DNA of 64,000 nucleotides from Melghiribacillus thermohalophilus (GCF_004342905.1 NZ_SMAN01000014.1:1-64000); one strand, 5' to 3'. Shown: positions 34,833 to 44,140, counted from the stretch's first letter. The notes: generated by a model from the sequence alone, not told the origin. Numbers and translations: made by a program.

Positions 34833-35900
34833 ATGAAGCCATTCCAGCTTAACCGGTGGATCATAAAGCTCCTGATCTGGGCCCCGGTATTTGCGGTGAT
34901 TCTCCTGTTCATCATGATGTTCAGTGTGTCCACTGGCAGTGCAGATCTGGACTTGAATACTGTGTGGTTTATTTTACTCTCAAAAGTTCCTTATATTGGC
35001 GCGACGGTTGAGCCGTCCTGGCGGGATAGTGCTGAAACCATTGTGTGGGATATCCGCATGCCTAGAATAATCCTCGGGGTTCTCGTAGGAGCTGCTCTGG
35101 CCGCATCCGGAGTGGTTTTTCAGGGGGTGCTGCGAAATCCTCTGGCAGATCCCTATATCCTTGGCGTTTCCTCCGGGGCAGCTCTGGGTGCTTCACTTGT
35201 CATGCTCTTCGGAATTGAACTGGTCATTCTCGGTCAGTGGACTCTTCCGATTGTGGCATTTTTCACGGGATTTATCACCTTGATTTTTGTGTATTACCTG
35301 GCCAGGGTAAGGGGACAGCTGCAAATCGAAACCCTCATACTTGCCGGTGTGATTGTACAGGCTTTTTTCGGGGCAGTCCTTTCCCTCATACTGGCCCTTT
35401 CTGAGGAAAAAATGCAGATCATTATGTATTGGATTATGGGGAGTCTCGCACTGACAGACTGGAGCTATAATAAAGTGATTTTTCCTTTTCTCATCGTTGG
35501 GCTTCTCGTGATCTGGTTCTTGTCCAGAGAGTTGAATATGCTCATTCTTGGGGAGGAAGCAGCACAGCATACCGGTGTCAATGTGCAGAGAGTAAGGGTC
35601 ATCCTATTAATTGTGGCCTCGCTGATCACCGGTGCAGCGGTTTCCGTTTCGGGTACGATCGGTTTCGTGGGTCTTATTATTCCCCATATTATGCGGCTAA
35701 TTTTCGGTTCAGACCACCGTCTGCTTTTTCCTCTTTCGGTTTTGGGAGGAGCCATTTTTATGGTGGGGGCAGATACGATTGCCCGTACAATTCTTGCCCC
35801 AAGGGAGTTGCCGATTGGGATCATAACAGCTTTTCTTGGAGCCCCGTTTTTCGGATATTTGCTCCGCAGGCGAAAAAACGGGTTTTTTTTAGGAGGATGA
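34833..35900 (+). CDS. btuC: Cobalamin ABC transporter permease
   Basis: A 355-residue FecCD-family permease with about ten helices. It has the family blocks RMPRIILGVLVGAALAASG, GVLRNPLADPYILGVSSGA and GFVGLIIPHIMRL. It forms the channel of the corrinoid importer as a homodimer. It starts 14 bases after btuF and ends four bases before btuD, so all three are one operon under the riboswitch. Confidence 0.94.
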   Translation: MKPFQLNRWIIKLLIWAPVFAVILLFIMMFSVSTGSADLDLNTVWFILLSKVPYIGATVEPSWRDSAETIVWDIRMPRIILGVLVGAALAASGVVFQGVLRNPLADPYILGVSSGAALGASLVMLFGIELVILGQWTLPIVAFFTGFITLIFVYYLARVRGQLQIETLILAGVIVQAFFGAVLSLILALSEEKMQIIMYWIMGSLALTDWSYNKVIFPFLIVGLLVIWFLSRELNMLILGEEAAQHTGVNVQRVRVILLIVASLITGAAVSVSGTIGFVGLIIPHIMRLIFGSDHRLLFPLSVLGGAIFMVGADTIARTILAPRELPIGIITAFLGAPFFGYLLRRRKNGFFLGG

Positions 35901-35904
35901 TGGT

Positions 35905-36675
35905 ATGTTACAGGTTGAATCGGTTTTCCAGAACGTAAACGGCAAACCCATTCTCGATCAGGTCAGTTTTCACGTTAAAAAGGGAAGCTGTTTTGGAATT
36001 ATTGGGCCGAACGGATCCGGGAAAACGACTCTATTGAAATCGATATCAGGATACTACAGGCCTGTTTCCGGGACGATTCGGTTTCAGGGGAAAGAGGTTC
36101 ATGAATTTTCCAGAAAAAAGCTGGCCCAAAAGATGGCGGTGCTGTCTCAGGAATCTCTTCCAAATTATCCGATCACAGTGTTCGATACCGTGTTAATGGG
36201 GCGTTATCCTCATTTGAAGTGGTATCAGCGGGAAGGAAAAAAGGATCTAGAAAAAGTAGATGAGATTCTTGAACTTACCAGTCTTACCCATCTGCGGGAA
36301 CAAACACTGGATACGTTAAGCGGAGGAGAACGTCAGCGGGTAGCGATTGCCAAAGCTATGGCACAGGAACCTGAACTCCTACTCCTTGACGAGCCAACAA
36401 CCTACCTCGATATCGGACATCAGATCAGCCTGCTGAAGCTCGTCAAGACCTGGCAAAATGAATCCGGCTTAACGGTCATCATGGTTCTTCATGATCTGAA
36501 TTTAGCTTCTCAGTTTTGTGACCAGCTCCTCCTTTTGCATCAGGGAAAAGTTGTGAAAATCGGAAGCAGTAAAGAAGTGATCAAAAAGGATATGTTAGAA
36601 AAGGTTTATGAGACTATTCCGGAAATCATCCCTCATCCGAAAACCGATGTGCCCCAGGTCATATTGGGCATTTAA
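35905..36675 (+). CDS. btuD: Cobalamin ABC transporter ATP-binding protein
   Basis: A 256-residue ABC ATPase of the FepC/BtuD class with GPNGSGKTTLL, the Q-loop VLSQES, signature LSGGERQRV, Walker B LLLLDEPTTYLD and H-loop LHDLN. It energises the importer formed with the two upstream genes. The binding site AGGAGGATGATGG precedes the ATG, and a strong terminator follows the stop. Confidence 0.94.
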   Translation: MLQVESVFQNVNGKPILDQVSFHVKKGSCFGIIGPNGSGKTTLLKSISGYYRPVSGTIRFQGKEVHEFSRKKLAQKMAVLSQESLPNYPITVFDTVLMGRYPHLKWYQREGKKDLEKVDEILELTSLTHLREQTLDTLSGGERQRVAIAKAMAQEPELLLLDEPTTYLDIGHQISLLKLVKTWQNESGLTVIMVLHDLNLASQFCDQLLLLHQGKVVKIGSSKEVIKKDMLEKVYETIPEIIPHPKTDVPQVILGI

Positions 36676-36681
36676 TAGCTG

Positions 36682-36712
36682 AAGGTGTCCTTGACATGGA
36701 CACCTTTTTTTA
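36682..36712 (+). terminator. Terminator of the btu operon
   Basis: A perfect 9-bp stem AAGGTGTCC/GGACACCTT with a seven-base loop and a seven-T run. Confidence 0.9.
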
Positions 36713-36785
36713 ATAATGGGGGATCATTCCTGCTATCTGACCCTTTGATTTTTTATAAGAGGAGTTTATCGCCTTGAGGAAGCCG

Positions 36786-37180
36786 GATGGCCTCGCCGAG
36801 AAAGTGCCACCGCTCGAAAAAGAGTACTGATGACCCAAGGAGAGGGTGTGACGGCCCAAGGAAGCGTGCTGATGGCCCAAGGAGAGGGTGTGACGGCCCA
36901 AGGAAGCGTGCTGATGGCCCAAGGAGAGGGTGTGACGGCCCAAGGAAGCGTGCTGATGGCCCAAAGAAGCGTGCTGATGGCCCAAGAAGAGAGTGTGACG
37001 GCCCAAGGAAGCGTGCTGATGGCCCAAGAAGGGAGAGTGACAGCCCAAGAATCTAAGCTGATGGCCCAAAGAAGAGTGCGAATGGCCCAAAGAGAGGGTG
37101 TGATGACCCAAAGTGAGCGCGCAATGGCCCAAAGAGATGGAGAGACCGCCCAATCCTTTAATCTGACTCCCCAAATGTAG
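36786..37180. repeat. 21-bp tandem repeat array
   Basis: Sixteen units of exactly 21 bases run from 36829 to 37164, followed by a partial unit; two decayed units precede them. The main types alternate: GATGGCCCAAGGAGAGGGTG+T and GACGGCCCAAGGAAGCGTGC+T. All share a GCCCAA core at the same phase. Because 21 is a multiple of three, long open frames appear in several frames on both strands; none has a ribosome binding site, so none is called as a gene. Units diverge towards the right end. It lies between the btu terminator and the DUF368 gene. Function is unknown. Confidence 0.9.
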
Positions 37181-37260
37181 AAATACATCCACGAATAAAA
37201 CGGTTTCTGTTAAAATACATGTATATGGATCAGGAATTTATATACAAAGGAGCTCAAAGA

Positions 37261-38079
37261 ATGGAATGGAAAAATATTTACCGCGGAATGTTGATGGGGG
37301 CCAGTGACTTGATCCCTGGTGTAAGCGGAGGGACGATAGCGGTTGTACTAGGGATTTATGATCGGTTTATTGAAGCGATTAATGGGTTTTTTACCAAACA
37401 ATGGAGCAAGAGTCTAAAATTTTTAATTCCCCTTGGTACAGGCATTATAGCTTCATTGCTCTTATTAAGCAGTTTGATCCACTGGCTTTTTGAACATTAT
37501 CCTCACCAGTTACAGTTTTTCTTTTTAGGTCTTATTGCCGGTATATTACCATTTCTGTTTCGCGAAGCAGGGGTAAAAGAACACTTTTCCGGCTTTCACT
37601 ACATATTGTTGCTGGCTGCAGCCATGCTGGTTGCTTCCATGGTCTTTTTTAAGGAGCCTGGTGTACCTGATATTCTCGATACGTCTAGTACGAGAACGTG
37701 GATTCTATTATTTTTCTCCGGCTGGGTAGCGAGCATGGCGATGATGCTTCCGGGGATCAGCGGGTCTTTTATTCTTCTGTTAATCGGTGTATACCCCACA
37801 GTGATGGCAGCTCTGAAGGATCGGAACCTGTTCTTGATCGGGATTGTGGGTGCAGGAGTGATCGTCGGGATTGTCATCAGCAGCAAAATCATTCAATATT
37901 TTTTGGTGTATCATCGGTCATCTACCTATGCTGTTATCATAGGACTGGTTGTAGGTTCCCTTGCAGTGGTCTATCCTGGAATGACCGATGGAATGGGTGC
38001 TATGTTTTTGAGTCTTCTCTCCCTCCTGCTGGGACTTGCAGCGGCTGTTAGTCTTGGTAAGCTTGAGTATAAACGATAG
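37261..38079 (+). CDS. popT: DUF368 polyprenyl-phosphate transporter family
   Basis: A 272-residue membrane protein with about eight helices. The DUF368 signatures MGASDLIPGVSGGTIAVVLG and MLPGISGSFILLLIGVY form an internal repeat. Recent work on this family (PopT) shows that it returns undecaprenyl phosphate, the lipid carrier for wall and surface polymers, across the membrane; function here is by family. The ATG at 37261 follows AAAGGAG; the frame is open to 37219 without a site. Confidence 0.88.
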   Translation: MEWKNIYRGMLMGASDLIPGVSGGTIAVVLGIYDRFIEAINGFFTKQWSKSLKFLIPLGTGIIASLLLLSSLIHWLFEHYPHQLQFFFLGLIAGILPFLFREAGVKEHFSGFHYILLLAAAMLVASMVFFKEPGVPDILDTSSTRTWILLFFSGWVASMAMMLPGISGSFILLLIGVYPTVMAALKDRNLFLIGIVGAGVIVGIVISSKIIQYFLVYHRSSTYAVIIGLVVGSLAVVYPGMTDGMGAMFLSLLSLLLGLAAAVSLGKLEYKR

Positions 38080-38481
38080 GATTAGGCACGATTTGAAATG
38101 AGAAGACAAATGGTTGAACAATCGTTTGATCAACATGACTGATGTTGAGGAGGAGAGGCTCTCTCCTGTTCCAGCAGACCACTTCAGAAGCTATTCAAGC
38201 GGTACAAAAATTGAAAAAGAAACCATGATCGAAAGCCATTAGCCCTCTGGAATGTAGGAATAGGGATTTATAATTTGGCCGCCAGACTCACCATGTTCCT
38301 GTGTAGGAACGGTGAACAGCCATGGTCGGATGCAGTCAGAGAATCGGGGCAAGCTTTTGGCCATTTTAACAAAGATATGCAAAACTCACTCGGACCTATT
38401 ATAAAAAACGGACACAAATGCATTTAATCAAGCCGCTATCCACTTCTTTCAAGAAGGCGCTTTTCCCATCGTTTTAAGATT
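38080..38481 (+). other. Gap with possible decayed coding remnant
   Basis: No intact gene. Around 38160-38427 protein-like stretches appear in different frames: EAIQAVQKLKKKP, then ALWNVGIGIYNLAARLTMFL continuing to a TAA at 38425, then AFNQAAIHFFQEGAF. They suggest a small helical protein broken by frameshifts, but I cannot name a family. Confidence 0.35.
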
Positions 38482-38527
38482 AGAAAAAAATGAAACAGGG
38501 CTGTCCCTTTTACGGTCAGCCCTGCTT
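38482..38527 (-). terminator. Terminator of the pepF gene
   Basis: On the minus strand CAGGGCTG and CAGCCCTG (8 bp, 13-base loop) are followed by TTTCATTTTTTT, just after the pepF stop codon. Confidence 0.8.
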
Positions 38528-38534
38528 GATTCTA

Positions 38535-40328
38535 CTATTTGGTCAATGCTAAAAATTCTTCTGCATCCTTTATGCAAAGGCTAATCCCCTTTTCCCAGAA
38601 AGCTTCTTCTGTTAAATTCTCACCCAGATGTTTCATGGCTAAATCTTCTACCGTCATGACAGCGGTATCCCGGAGAAGGGCCTTATACTTTTCTTCATAA
38701 CTTTCCCCGGACTCTAAAGCTCTGGCATAGATACTTAAAGAGAATAAGTAGCCAAACGTATATGGAAAATTATAGAACGGTACACCTGTAATATAAAAGT
38801 GTAGTTTTGATGCCCAGAACCGCGGATGTGTTTTCCCAAGTGCTCCAGCATAAGCTTCTCGCTGGGCCTCCTCCATCAGTTTATTTAATCGCTGGGCAGG
38901 AACCAGACCTTTTTTCCGCTCTTCATAAAATCTTGTTTCAAACAGGAAGCGGGCATGAATGTTCATAAAGAAGGCCACGCTGCGCTGCAATTTATCATCA
39001 AGCATCGCCACTTTTTCCTCTTTCTTTTCCGCTTCCCTGACTGCCGCATCGGCCACAATCATTTCAGCAAAGGTAGAAGCCGTTTCAGCTACATTCATGG
39101 CATAGCGGCGATTAAAGAGATGCATGGATTTTAAAGCATAGGAATGATAGGCGTGCCCCAGTTCATGGGCCAGTGTTGCCACATTGGACATCGTTCCACT
39201 GTATGTCATGAAGATCCGTGACTCTTCTGATAAGGGGAATCCTGTACAAAATCCCCCGGGTCTTTTTCCGGGGCGGTCTTCTGCTTCAATCCATGATTGT
39301 TCAAAGGCTTTCCTGGTAAAGGAAGATAGGTCTGAACCAAACTTTTCAAAATGTTTTAAAATAAATTGGGCACCTTCGTTATATGAAAGCTTCTTCGCTG
39401 TTTTCCCAACGGGTGCATCGAGGTCATGCCAGTCCATTTGTTCTTTACCCAGTAAACCCGCTTTTCTTTCTAAGTATTTGACAAAAGGCTTTTTATGTCT
39501 GGAAATGGCTCCCCACATGGCCTCGAGGGTTTCTGGCTTCATACGGTTATATTCCAGAGGCTCTTTCAAAATATGATTCCATCCCCGCTTTTCATACATG
39601 CTCAATCGAAAGCCGGCCAGATGGTTCAGAGTTTTAGCGAACAGGTCTTCTTTTTCTTTCCATGCTTCTTCTAGCTTTTCAAAAACTTCCTTCCGCACAT
39701 CTGGGTTTTCATGGGACAGCAGATTGTTTGCCTGACCGATGGATAGGGTCTTATCTTCTCCTTCCACATTCACCCTGACGCTCATGCTGCCCACGATGGT
39801 ATGATACATTTCTCCCCAACCATGATATCCGTCAACAGACAGGGATGCTATGAGTGATTCTTCTTCGGCAGAAAGCTTATCTCTGGCTTTTTTTCGCCAT
39901 TCATTCAATACAAAGGACAGTTTTGAAAGGGTGTCATCGTTCAAAAGACCCTGCCAGACATGATCTTCTGTCAGGGCTAGTTTTTGCTGAAAGGCGTTAA
40001 AAGAAGTGCTAAAACGGGCATTGATGGTTGAAAGTTCATTTCTGAGCACGCCTGCTTTTTTGTCCGCCATATTCTGGGCTTCGAGACAGCTGACAAAAGC
40101 ACTTGCCTGTGTTAGATTAGCCGTGATTTCTGTTGCCTGGTCAATGATTCGGTTGATATTTTTCACTTCATGTTTTCCCTCAGGGGTCGTAAAGTCCTGG
40201 ACGAATCTGGAGAAGTCTTCAATCTGGCTTTTTAGCTGATCTACGTGGGATCGCAGCGCGGGGGAATCACTTCCTCCCGGAAAAATAGAATCCAGATCCC
40301 ATACGTCGGAATATGAAGTAATCGTCAT
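38535..40328 (-). CDS. pepF: M3 family oligoendopeptidase (PepF-type)
   Basis: A 597-residue cytosolic zinc metallopeptidase that cuts short peptides. The zinc site HELGHAYHSYAL lies at about residues 388-399, with the third-ligand glutamate in the downstream segment AETASTFAEM. Length and the N-terminal pattern WDLDSIFPGG are those of the PepF/M3B family. It probably recycles peptides, including signal peptides. It has its own promoter and terminator. Confidence 0.93.
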   Translation of the reverse strand: MTITSYSDVWDLDSIFPGGSDSPALRSHVDQLKSQIEDFSRFVQDFTTPEGKHEVKNINRIIDQATEITANLTQASAFVSCLEAQNMADKKAGVLRNELSTINARFSTSFNAFQQKLALTEDHVWQGLLNDDTLSKLSFVLNEWRKKARDKLSAEEESLIASLSVDGYHGWGEMYHTIVGSMSVRVNVEGEDKTLSIGQANNLLSHENPDVRKEVFEKLEEAWKEKEDLFAKTLNHLAGFRLSMYEKRGWNHILKEPLEYNRMKPETLEAMWGAISRHKKPFVKYLERKAGLLGKEQMDWHDLDAPVGKTAKKLSYNEGAQFILKHFEKFGSDLSSFTRKAFEQSWIEAEDRPGKRPGGFCTGFPLSEESRIFMTYSGTMSNVATLAHELGHAYHSYALKSMHLFNRRYAMNVAETASTFAEMIVADAAVREAEKKEEKVAMLDDKLQRSVAFFMNIHARFLFETRFYEERKKGLVPAQRLNKLMEEAQREAYAGALGKTHPRFWASKLHFYITGVPFYNFPYTFGYLFSLSIYARALESGESYEEKYKALLRDTAVMTVEDLAMKHLGENLTEEAFWEKGISLCIKDAEEFLALTK

Positions 40329-40399
40329 AAATCGTCCCCTCCCTGTATACTATTCATTTGATCCTTTTCATGGATACATGAGATGTAAACGTTTTTCCC

Positions 40400-40427
40400 A
40401 TTATATCATGGTATTTCGTTATTCGAA
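40400..40427 (-). promoter_or_regulatory. Promoter of pepF
   Basis: On the minus strand TTCGAA (40422-40427), a 16-base spacer and TATAAT (40400-40405) with an extended -10 (TGATATAAT), about 70 bases before the start codon. Confidence 0.55.
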
Positions 40428-40670
40428 ATCGTTTTCAAGGGCTTCCTGAAAGGGTTGGCTGTCCTGATTATGGCCAGGAATAGATCTCGGCTTCCCGATG
40501 GTTGACGCTATTGATGTTAAAAGGGAGTATTGTTGTCAGTAAAGTGAAAAATCTCCGCCTGAATAGGCGGCATGACGACGGAATTGTCCCGGGCGACATC
40601 GCTGGTTCCTGGATGCTGATGATTTGTAGTCGTTTTATGCAAGGGTTCTGTTAACCGTAAATGTTGATAT
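40428..40670. other. Intergenic region without a gene
   Basis: No coding region is supported. A small stem CCGCC/GGCGG at about 40556-40569 is the only structure noticed. Confidence 0.35.
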
Positions 40671-40699
40671 TTGAAGCCCGTTCGAAATATTAATATAAT
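40671..40699 (+). promoter_or_regulatory. Sigma-A promoter of the four-helix membrane protein gene
   Basis: TTGAAG (40671-40676), a 17-base spacer and a perfect TATAAT (40694-40699), with the start codon 37 bases downstream. Confidence 0.7.
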
Positions 40700-40735
40700 T
40701 ATCAATAGAACAAACATTCGGAGGAGGTTTTAAGG

Positions 40736-41266
40736 TTGGGCAAAACAAGCGAAATGTTACTGAATATGGAGGTGAACAAAATCATTTCAAGAAAAGTTAT
40801 TTCGGCATCTGTCTCTGGCTCTATGTTTGCTATTTTGTTAGGTCTCATCGTGCCAAATCCATTTGGTGAAAATCTTTCATCACTATCAAATTATTTATTT
40901 GCTGTTGTATTAGCCATACCTGTTTATTTGATGTATAGTTTCCCGGTGATTTTAATTTATGGAGTGTTAGCCTCTATCATTAGTGATAAAGTCAGTCAAT
41001 TTAATTCTACAAAAATGAAAAATGGAAAGTCTGAAATATTTTTCTCTGGGATTTTGCACGCTGTTTTTGGTCTTATACTACTTTTGTATAGTTTAGGTGC
41101 TTCTATGTTGTTCTTTATTACCGATAGAGTCCTACAAAAGCAAAATAAAGATTATAAACCATTACAAGCCATTAAGAGTTTGGCAATTCCATTTGCAGTC
41201 TGGCTAATTTTTATGGGGATTGTATATTTAGAGCATATATTTACAGGGTTAAACAAGTATTGGTAG
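40736..41266 (+). CDS. Four-helix membrane protein of unknown function
   Basis: A 176-residue protein with four hydrophobic segments (about 23-38, 52-78, 104-127 and 148-165) and short charged loops. I do not recognise a family. The TTG start is nine bases after GGAGGAGG. The gene is clearly more AT-rich than its neighbours, with Lys and Asn codons ending in A/T, and sits alone between unrelated genes, which suggests recent acquisition. Confidence 0.65.
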   Translation: MGKTSEMLLNMEVNKIISRKVISASVSGSMFAILLGLIVPNPFGENLSSLSNYLFAVVLAIPVYLMYSFPVILIYGVLASIISDKVSQFNSTKMKNGKSEIFFSGILHAVFGLILLLYSLGASMLFFITDRVLQKQNKDYKPLQAIKSLAIPFAVWLIFMGIVYLEHIFTGLNKYW

Positions 41267-41414
41267 GGTATTCCAGATTTTTATATCATTTATCAACATT
41301 AAAGTTTAACAGAGCCTATGCAAAAAAAGAAAAATGGGTGGGTGTAAACTTTAAAAGGAGACAGTCCTTTAAACCATTAGCCGATACGCAACATGGAAGT
41401 TCTCTTGGCGAACA

Positions 41415-42140
41415 CTATGTTCCCTGTTTGGATGCACGGTACACCCTGTAATCAAGCACTTGTTCATATTTTTTCATCATGTCGAGATGATCCAGCCAGA
41501 TTTTTAGGGCTTCAAAACTTAGAGACCCGATATTAAAGTCGGTCAACTCCAGAGGGGGATGATCTGGGGCCTGAATGTTCTCCCGTTTCATTCCTGTAAT
41601 TTCCTTAAATCCACAGTCCTTTAAAGCTGCTATCCATTCGTTTTCCGTCAGGACCCGGGTGATTCCGTATATGCGTCGAATATCTTTTTTTTCATATTCA
41701 GACAAAGAGGAATTAGATGTCATCTCTAGATCGAGGAGTACACCACCCTTTTTTAATACACGGAAATACTCTCTCAGCGTTAAAGATATCTCTGTAAATG
41801 CCGTGACTGACTCGGCGATAATGAAATCAAATTGTTCATCCGGAAAGGGGAGACGCTGAACATCTCCCTGTATCAGCTCAATGTCAAGCTGTTCCTTGTT
41901 AAACCGTTCTTTTGCTTTTTCAAGCATAAGGGGATGGAGATCCAGAGCACTTACCTGACATTTATATTGTTTAGCCAGGTATTCTGATGTTTTTCCTGTA
42001 CCGCAGCCAACGTCCAGCACCCGTTGATGTTTTTCAATCTCTTCGGGTTCTAAAATTTTTTTTGTTAAGGAGAATCCCCCGGGGTGAGCACTGCTGATGC
42101 CGAATTTTGCCAGAAAATCGATATATGACATGTTATTCAA
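41415..42140 (-). CDS. Class I SAM-dependent methyltransferase
   Basis: A 241-residue methyltransferase with motif I VLDVGCGTGKTSEYLA (near residue 40), the acidic end ALDLHPLML, GDVQRLPFPDEQFD and the later RVLKKGGVLLDLEM. It resembles small-molecule methyltransferases of the Methyltransf_11 group; the substrate is unknown. A TTG start is preferred with AAGGGGGA eight bases upstream; an ATG three codons later is possible. Confidence 0.84.
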   Translation of the reverse strand: MNNMSYIDFLAKFGISSAHPGGFSLTKKILEPEEIEKHQRVLDVGCGTGKTSEYLAKQYKCQVSALDLHPLMLEKAKERFNKEQLDIELIQGDVQRLPFPDEQFDFIIAESVTAFTEISLTLREYFRVLKKGGVLLDLEMTSNSSLSEYEKKDIRRIYGITRVLTENEWIAALKDCGFKEITGMKRENIQAPDHPPLELTDFNIGSLSFEALKIWLDHLDMMKKYEQVLDYRVYRASKQGT

Positions 42141-42207
42141 TGATACGTCCCCCTTGAATCGTTCTTCTCTATTCTATGGTCCAGAGGTGTTGCAGGTTCA
42201 ACAACCA

Positions 42208-42243
42208 TAAAAAAATAGGTGCCCACCCAGCGGCCAGCACCCA
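42208..42243 (-). terminator. Terminator of the VOC/luciferase-like gene pair
   Basis: On the minus strand GGTGC and GCACC enclose a 14-base loop with further weak pairing and are followed by TATTTTTTT. The stem is short but the T run is strong. Confidence 0.6.
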
Positions 42244-42250
42244 ATTGTAT

Positions 42251-42946
42251 TTATCTAAATGTTAAATCGTCAAATTTCGCCGTTAAACCTGCATGCTTAA
42301 CCAGTTGAAGAAAACCATTTTCTAGATCCCACTCTGCCTTCCAGTTTCCCTTTTCCGTTTCAATAAACCTGGCATCCTTGAGCATATAGATTTCCTGCAA
42401 ACGGTGCGCCATCTCTTTTATATTTTTTACCCCCATTTGGATGTGTGAAAACTGGACCTCATTGACAATATTGATCTGAGGGGGATGATTTTCACCATCC
42501 TCCCATTCAATTAAAAAAGGGAGGATGTTGTATTTGAGATCATAATCGGGAAAAAGCATGCGCCATTTCATGACCGTTCCATCGGGCCGTTTTCTTTGTC
42601 CCGGAAACGGTCCGTGATAGGGGATGTGGTTTGTGTCGTAATGGTCCAGAAACTGATCCATGTGCTGCGTTCTTAAAGCAAACTGAATCGGACCGTAAAA
42701 CCCTCGGCCGCTGGCATATCCGACATGTTGAATGAGGGGATTGTCAGATGTTTGCACTTTTTTCTCGTCTTCGATACCGATCCATTCGATATAACATCGG
42801 TTTTCCATAAAGGATAGGTAGTTATAGGTCCCCCACTGTTCATGATGGCCTCCTTTTGTGGTGATCAGTCCGTGTTGAATAGAGGCATGCTCCTGATCCA
42901 GTTCAGGGTTTTGTGAAAAAATAACAAGATGATCAAAAGCTAACAT
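42251..42946 (-). CDS. VOC-like (Glyoxalase_3) domain protein
   Basis: A 231-residue protein that begins FDHLVIFSQNPE and has the QHGLITTKGGHHEQWGTYN segment of the Glyoxalase_3 (PF13468) group within the vicinal oxygen chelate superfamily, followed by a second VOC-like half (FSHIQMGVKNIKEMAHRL). Function is unknown. The ATG at 42946 follows GAGAGGA; it lies 26 bases after the flavin monooxygenase-like gene, with which it is probably cotranscribed. Confidence 0.78.
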   Translation of the reverse strand: MLAFDHLVIFSQNPELDQEHASIQHGLITTKGGHHEQWGTYNYLSFMENRCYIEWIGIEDEKKVQTSDNPLIQHVGYASGRGFYGPIQFALRTQHMDQFLDHYDTNHIPYHGPFPGQRKRPDGTVMKWRMLFPDYDLKYNILPFLIEWEDGENHPPQINIVNEVQFSHIQMGVKNIKEMAHRLQEIYMLKDARFIETEKGNWKAEWDLENGFLQLVKHAGLTAKFDDLTFR

Positions 42947-42972
42947 GTTTCCCATCCTCTCATGACGTGAGA

Positions 42973-43971
42973 TTATTGAAGATTAAAAACACGGGCAAGC
43001 AATTCATATGACTTCATCCGTTTTTCGAAAGGAACCGCAATGGTATTGACAATGACTTCGCCAACCTCGTAAGCTCTGGCCAGCTTTTCGATTTTTTCTT
43101 TCACCTGCTCGGGGTTGCCCACAATCATGCGTTGACGGTTATATTGAACCCGTTTTTTCTCAAAAGGAGAATAAGAATATTGTCTTGCTTCTTCCGGAGA
43201 AGGAAAGTAATCATGAAACTGCCCATTCTCAACCCGCAAAAGGGCTAAATCTAGACTCGATGCGAGGTATTCCGCTTCCTCCTCGGTTTCACCACAAATG
43301 ACAAAAATGGCTACACTGCCACGGGGTTCATTCTGGTGAATGGATGGCTGGAATGATTCGTAATATTGTTTCATGGATGTTGCTCCGCTTTCACCATTGA
43401 TGAACTGGGCATATGTATACGACGTTCCAAGTTCGGCTGCCATCATCGCGCTTGTTCCGCTGGACCCGAGCATCCAGATGGAAGGGACGTTTTCTCCCAG
43501 TGGAGTTGCCTGGATTTGATAGGTCGGATGCTTCTCGCCATGCAAATAGTAAATGAGTTCCTGAACCTGTTTTGGATAGTCTTGAACATTCGGATATTTC
43601 CCCCTATTCAGGGCGTAATTTACACCAGGCATTCCTCCCGGGGCACGCCCGATTCCCAGATCAATACGCCCCGGGTACAGGCTTTCAAGAACTCGAAATA
43701 CTTCTGCTATTTTATATTCACTGTAATGGGGAAGGAGAACACCTCCTGTTCCTATACGAATATGATTCGTATGAGCGGCCAGATGAGCAGCCAGTATTTC
43801 CGGGGCCGAACCCGCTAGACTTTTTGTGCTGTGGTGTTCAGATACCCAGAATCTCGCATATCCGAGTTTTTCGGCCCACTGAGCCAGTTCCGTGGTTTGC
43901 TGAAGGGCGTCAGAGGGAGTCTGATTTGGAAGCAGAGGTGACTGATCCAGCACACTTAATGTGATATTCAT
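42973..43971 (-). CDS. LLM-class flavin-dependent oxidoreductase (luciferase-like)
   Basis: A 332-residue TIM-barrel enzyme of the bacterial luciferase-like monooxygenase family. Typical segments are SVLDQSPL at the start, YARFWVSEHHS, IRIGTGGVLLPHYSE, RIDLGIGRAPGG and WMLGSSGTSAMMAAELG. It would use reduced FMN or F420-like flavin; the substrate is unknown. The ATG at 43971 follows GGGGTG; a TTG at 43989 is in frame. It leads a two-gene unit with the VOC-like protein. Confidence 0.9.
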   Translation of the reverse strand: MNITLSVLDQSPLLPNQTPSDALQQTTELAQWAEKLGYARFWVSEHHSTKSLAGSAPEILAAHLAAHTNHIRIGTGGVLLPHYSEYKIAEVFRVLESLYPGRIDLGIGRAPGGMPGVNYALNRGKYPNVQDYPKQVQELIYYLHGEKHPTYQIQATPLGENVPSIWMLGSSGTSAMMAAELGTSYTYAQFINGESGATSMKQYYESFQPSIHQNEPRGSVAIFVICGETEEEAEYLASSLDLALLRVENGQFHDYFPSPEEARQYSYSPFEKKRVQYNRQRMIVGNPEQVKEKIEKLARAYEVGEVIVNTIAVPFEKRMKSYELLARVFNLQ

Positions 43972-44081
43972 TTTAAACACCCCATTCAAGTTGGTTATGT
44001 ATGATTATTTTTCCCCATCTTTGATATTTTTTCAAAGATTCTGTTTCATGGTTTTTCTGTAAATCTGTTTTAAACCCCCAT

Positions 44082-44109
44082 ACCCTCCAGACCTTCCTCT
44101 CATATCATA
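44082..44109 (+). promoter_or_regulatory. Probable sigma-K promoter of spoVIF
   Basis: CATATCATA (44101-44109) matches the sigma-K -10 consensus CATANNNTA, and AC at 44082-44083 lies 17 bases upstream as the sigma-K -35. The downstream gene is a late sporulation gene, which fits mother-cell expression. Confidence 0.6.
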
Positions 44110-44140
44110 CAAAAGAAGACAAAAGGAGGGATGTTTAACC

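Noticed and set aside
36829-37180. CRISPR-like array
   Set aside because: Units are contiguous 21-mers without unique spacers, and no cas genes are present.
36710-37192. Long overlapping open frames on both strands (160, 140, 116 and 89 codons)
   Set aside because: They are a by-product of a 21-base tandem repeat; none has a ribosome binding site, and frames on both strands are equally open.
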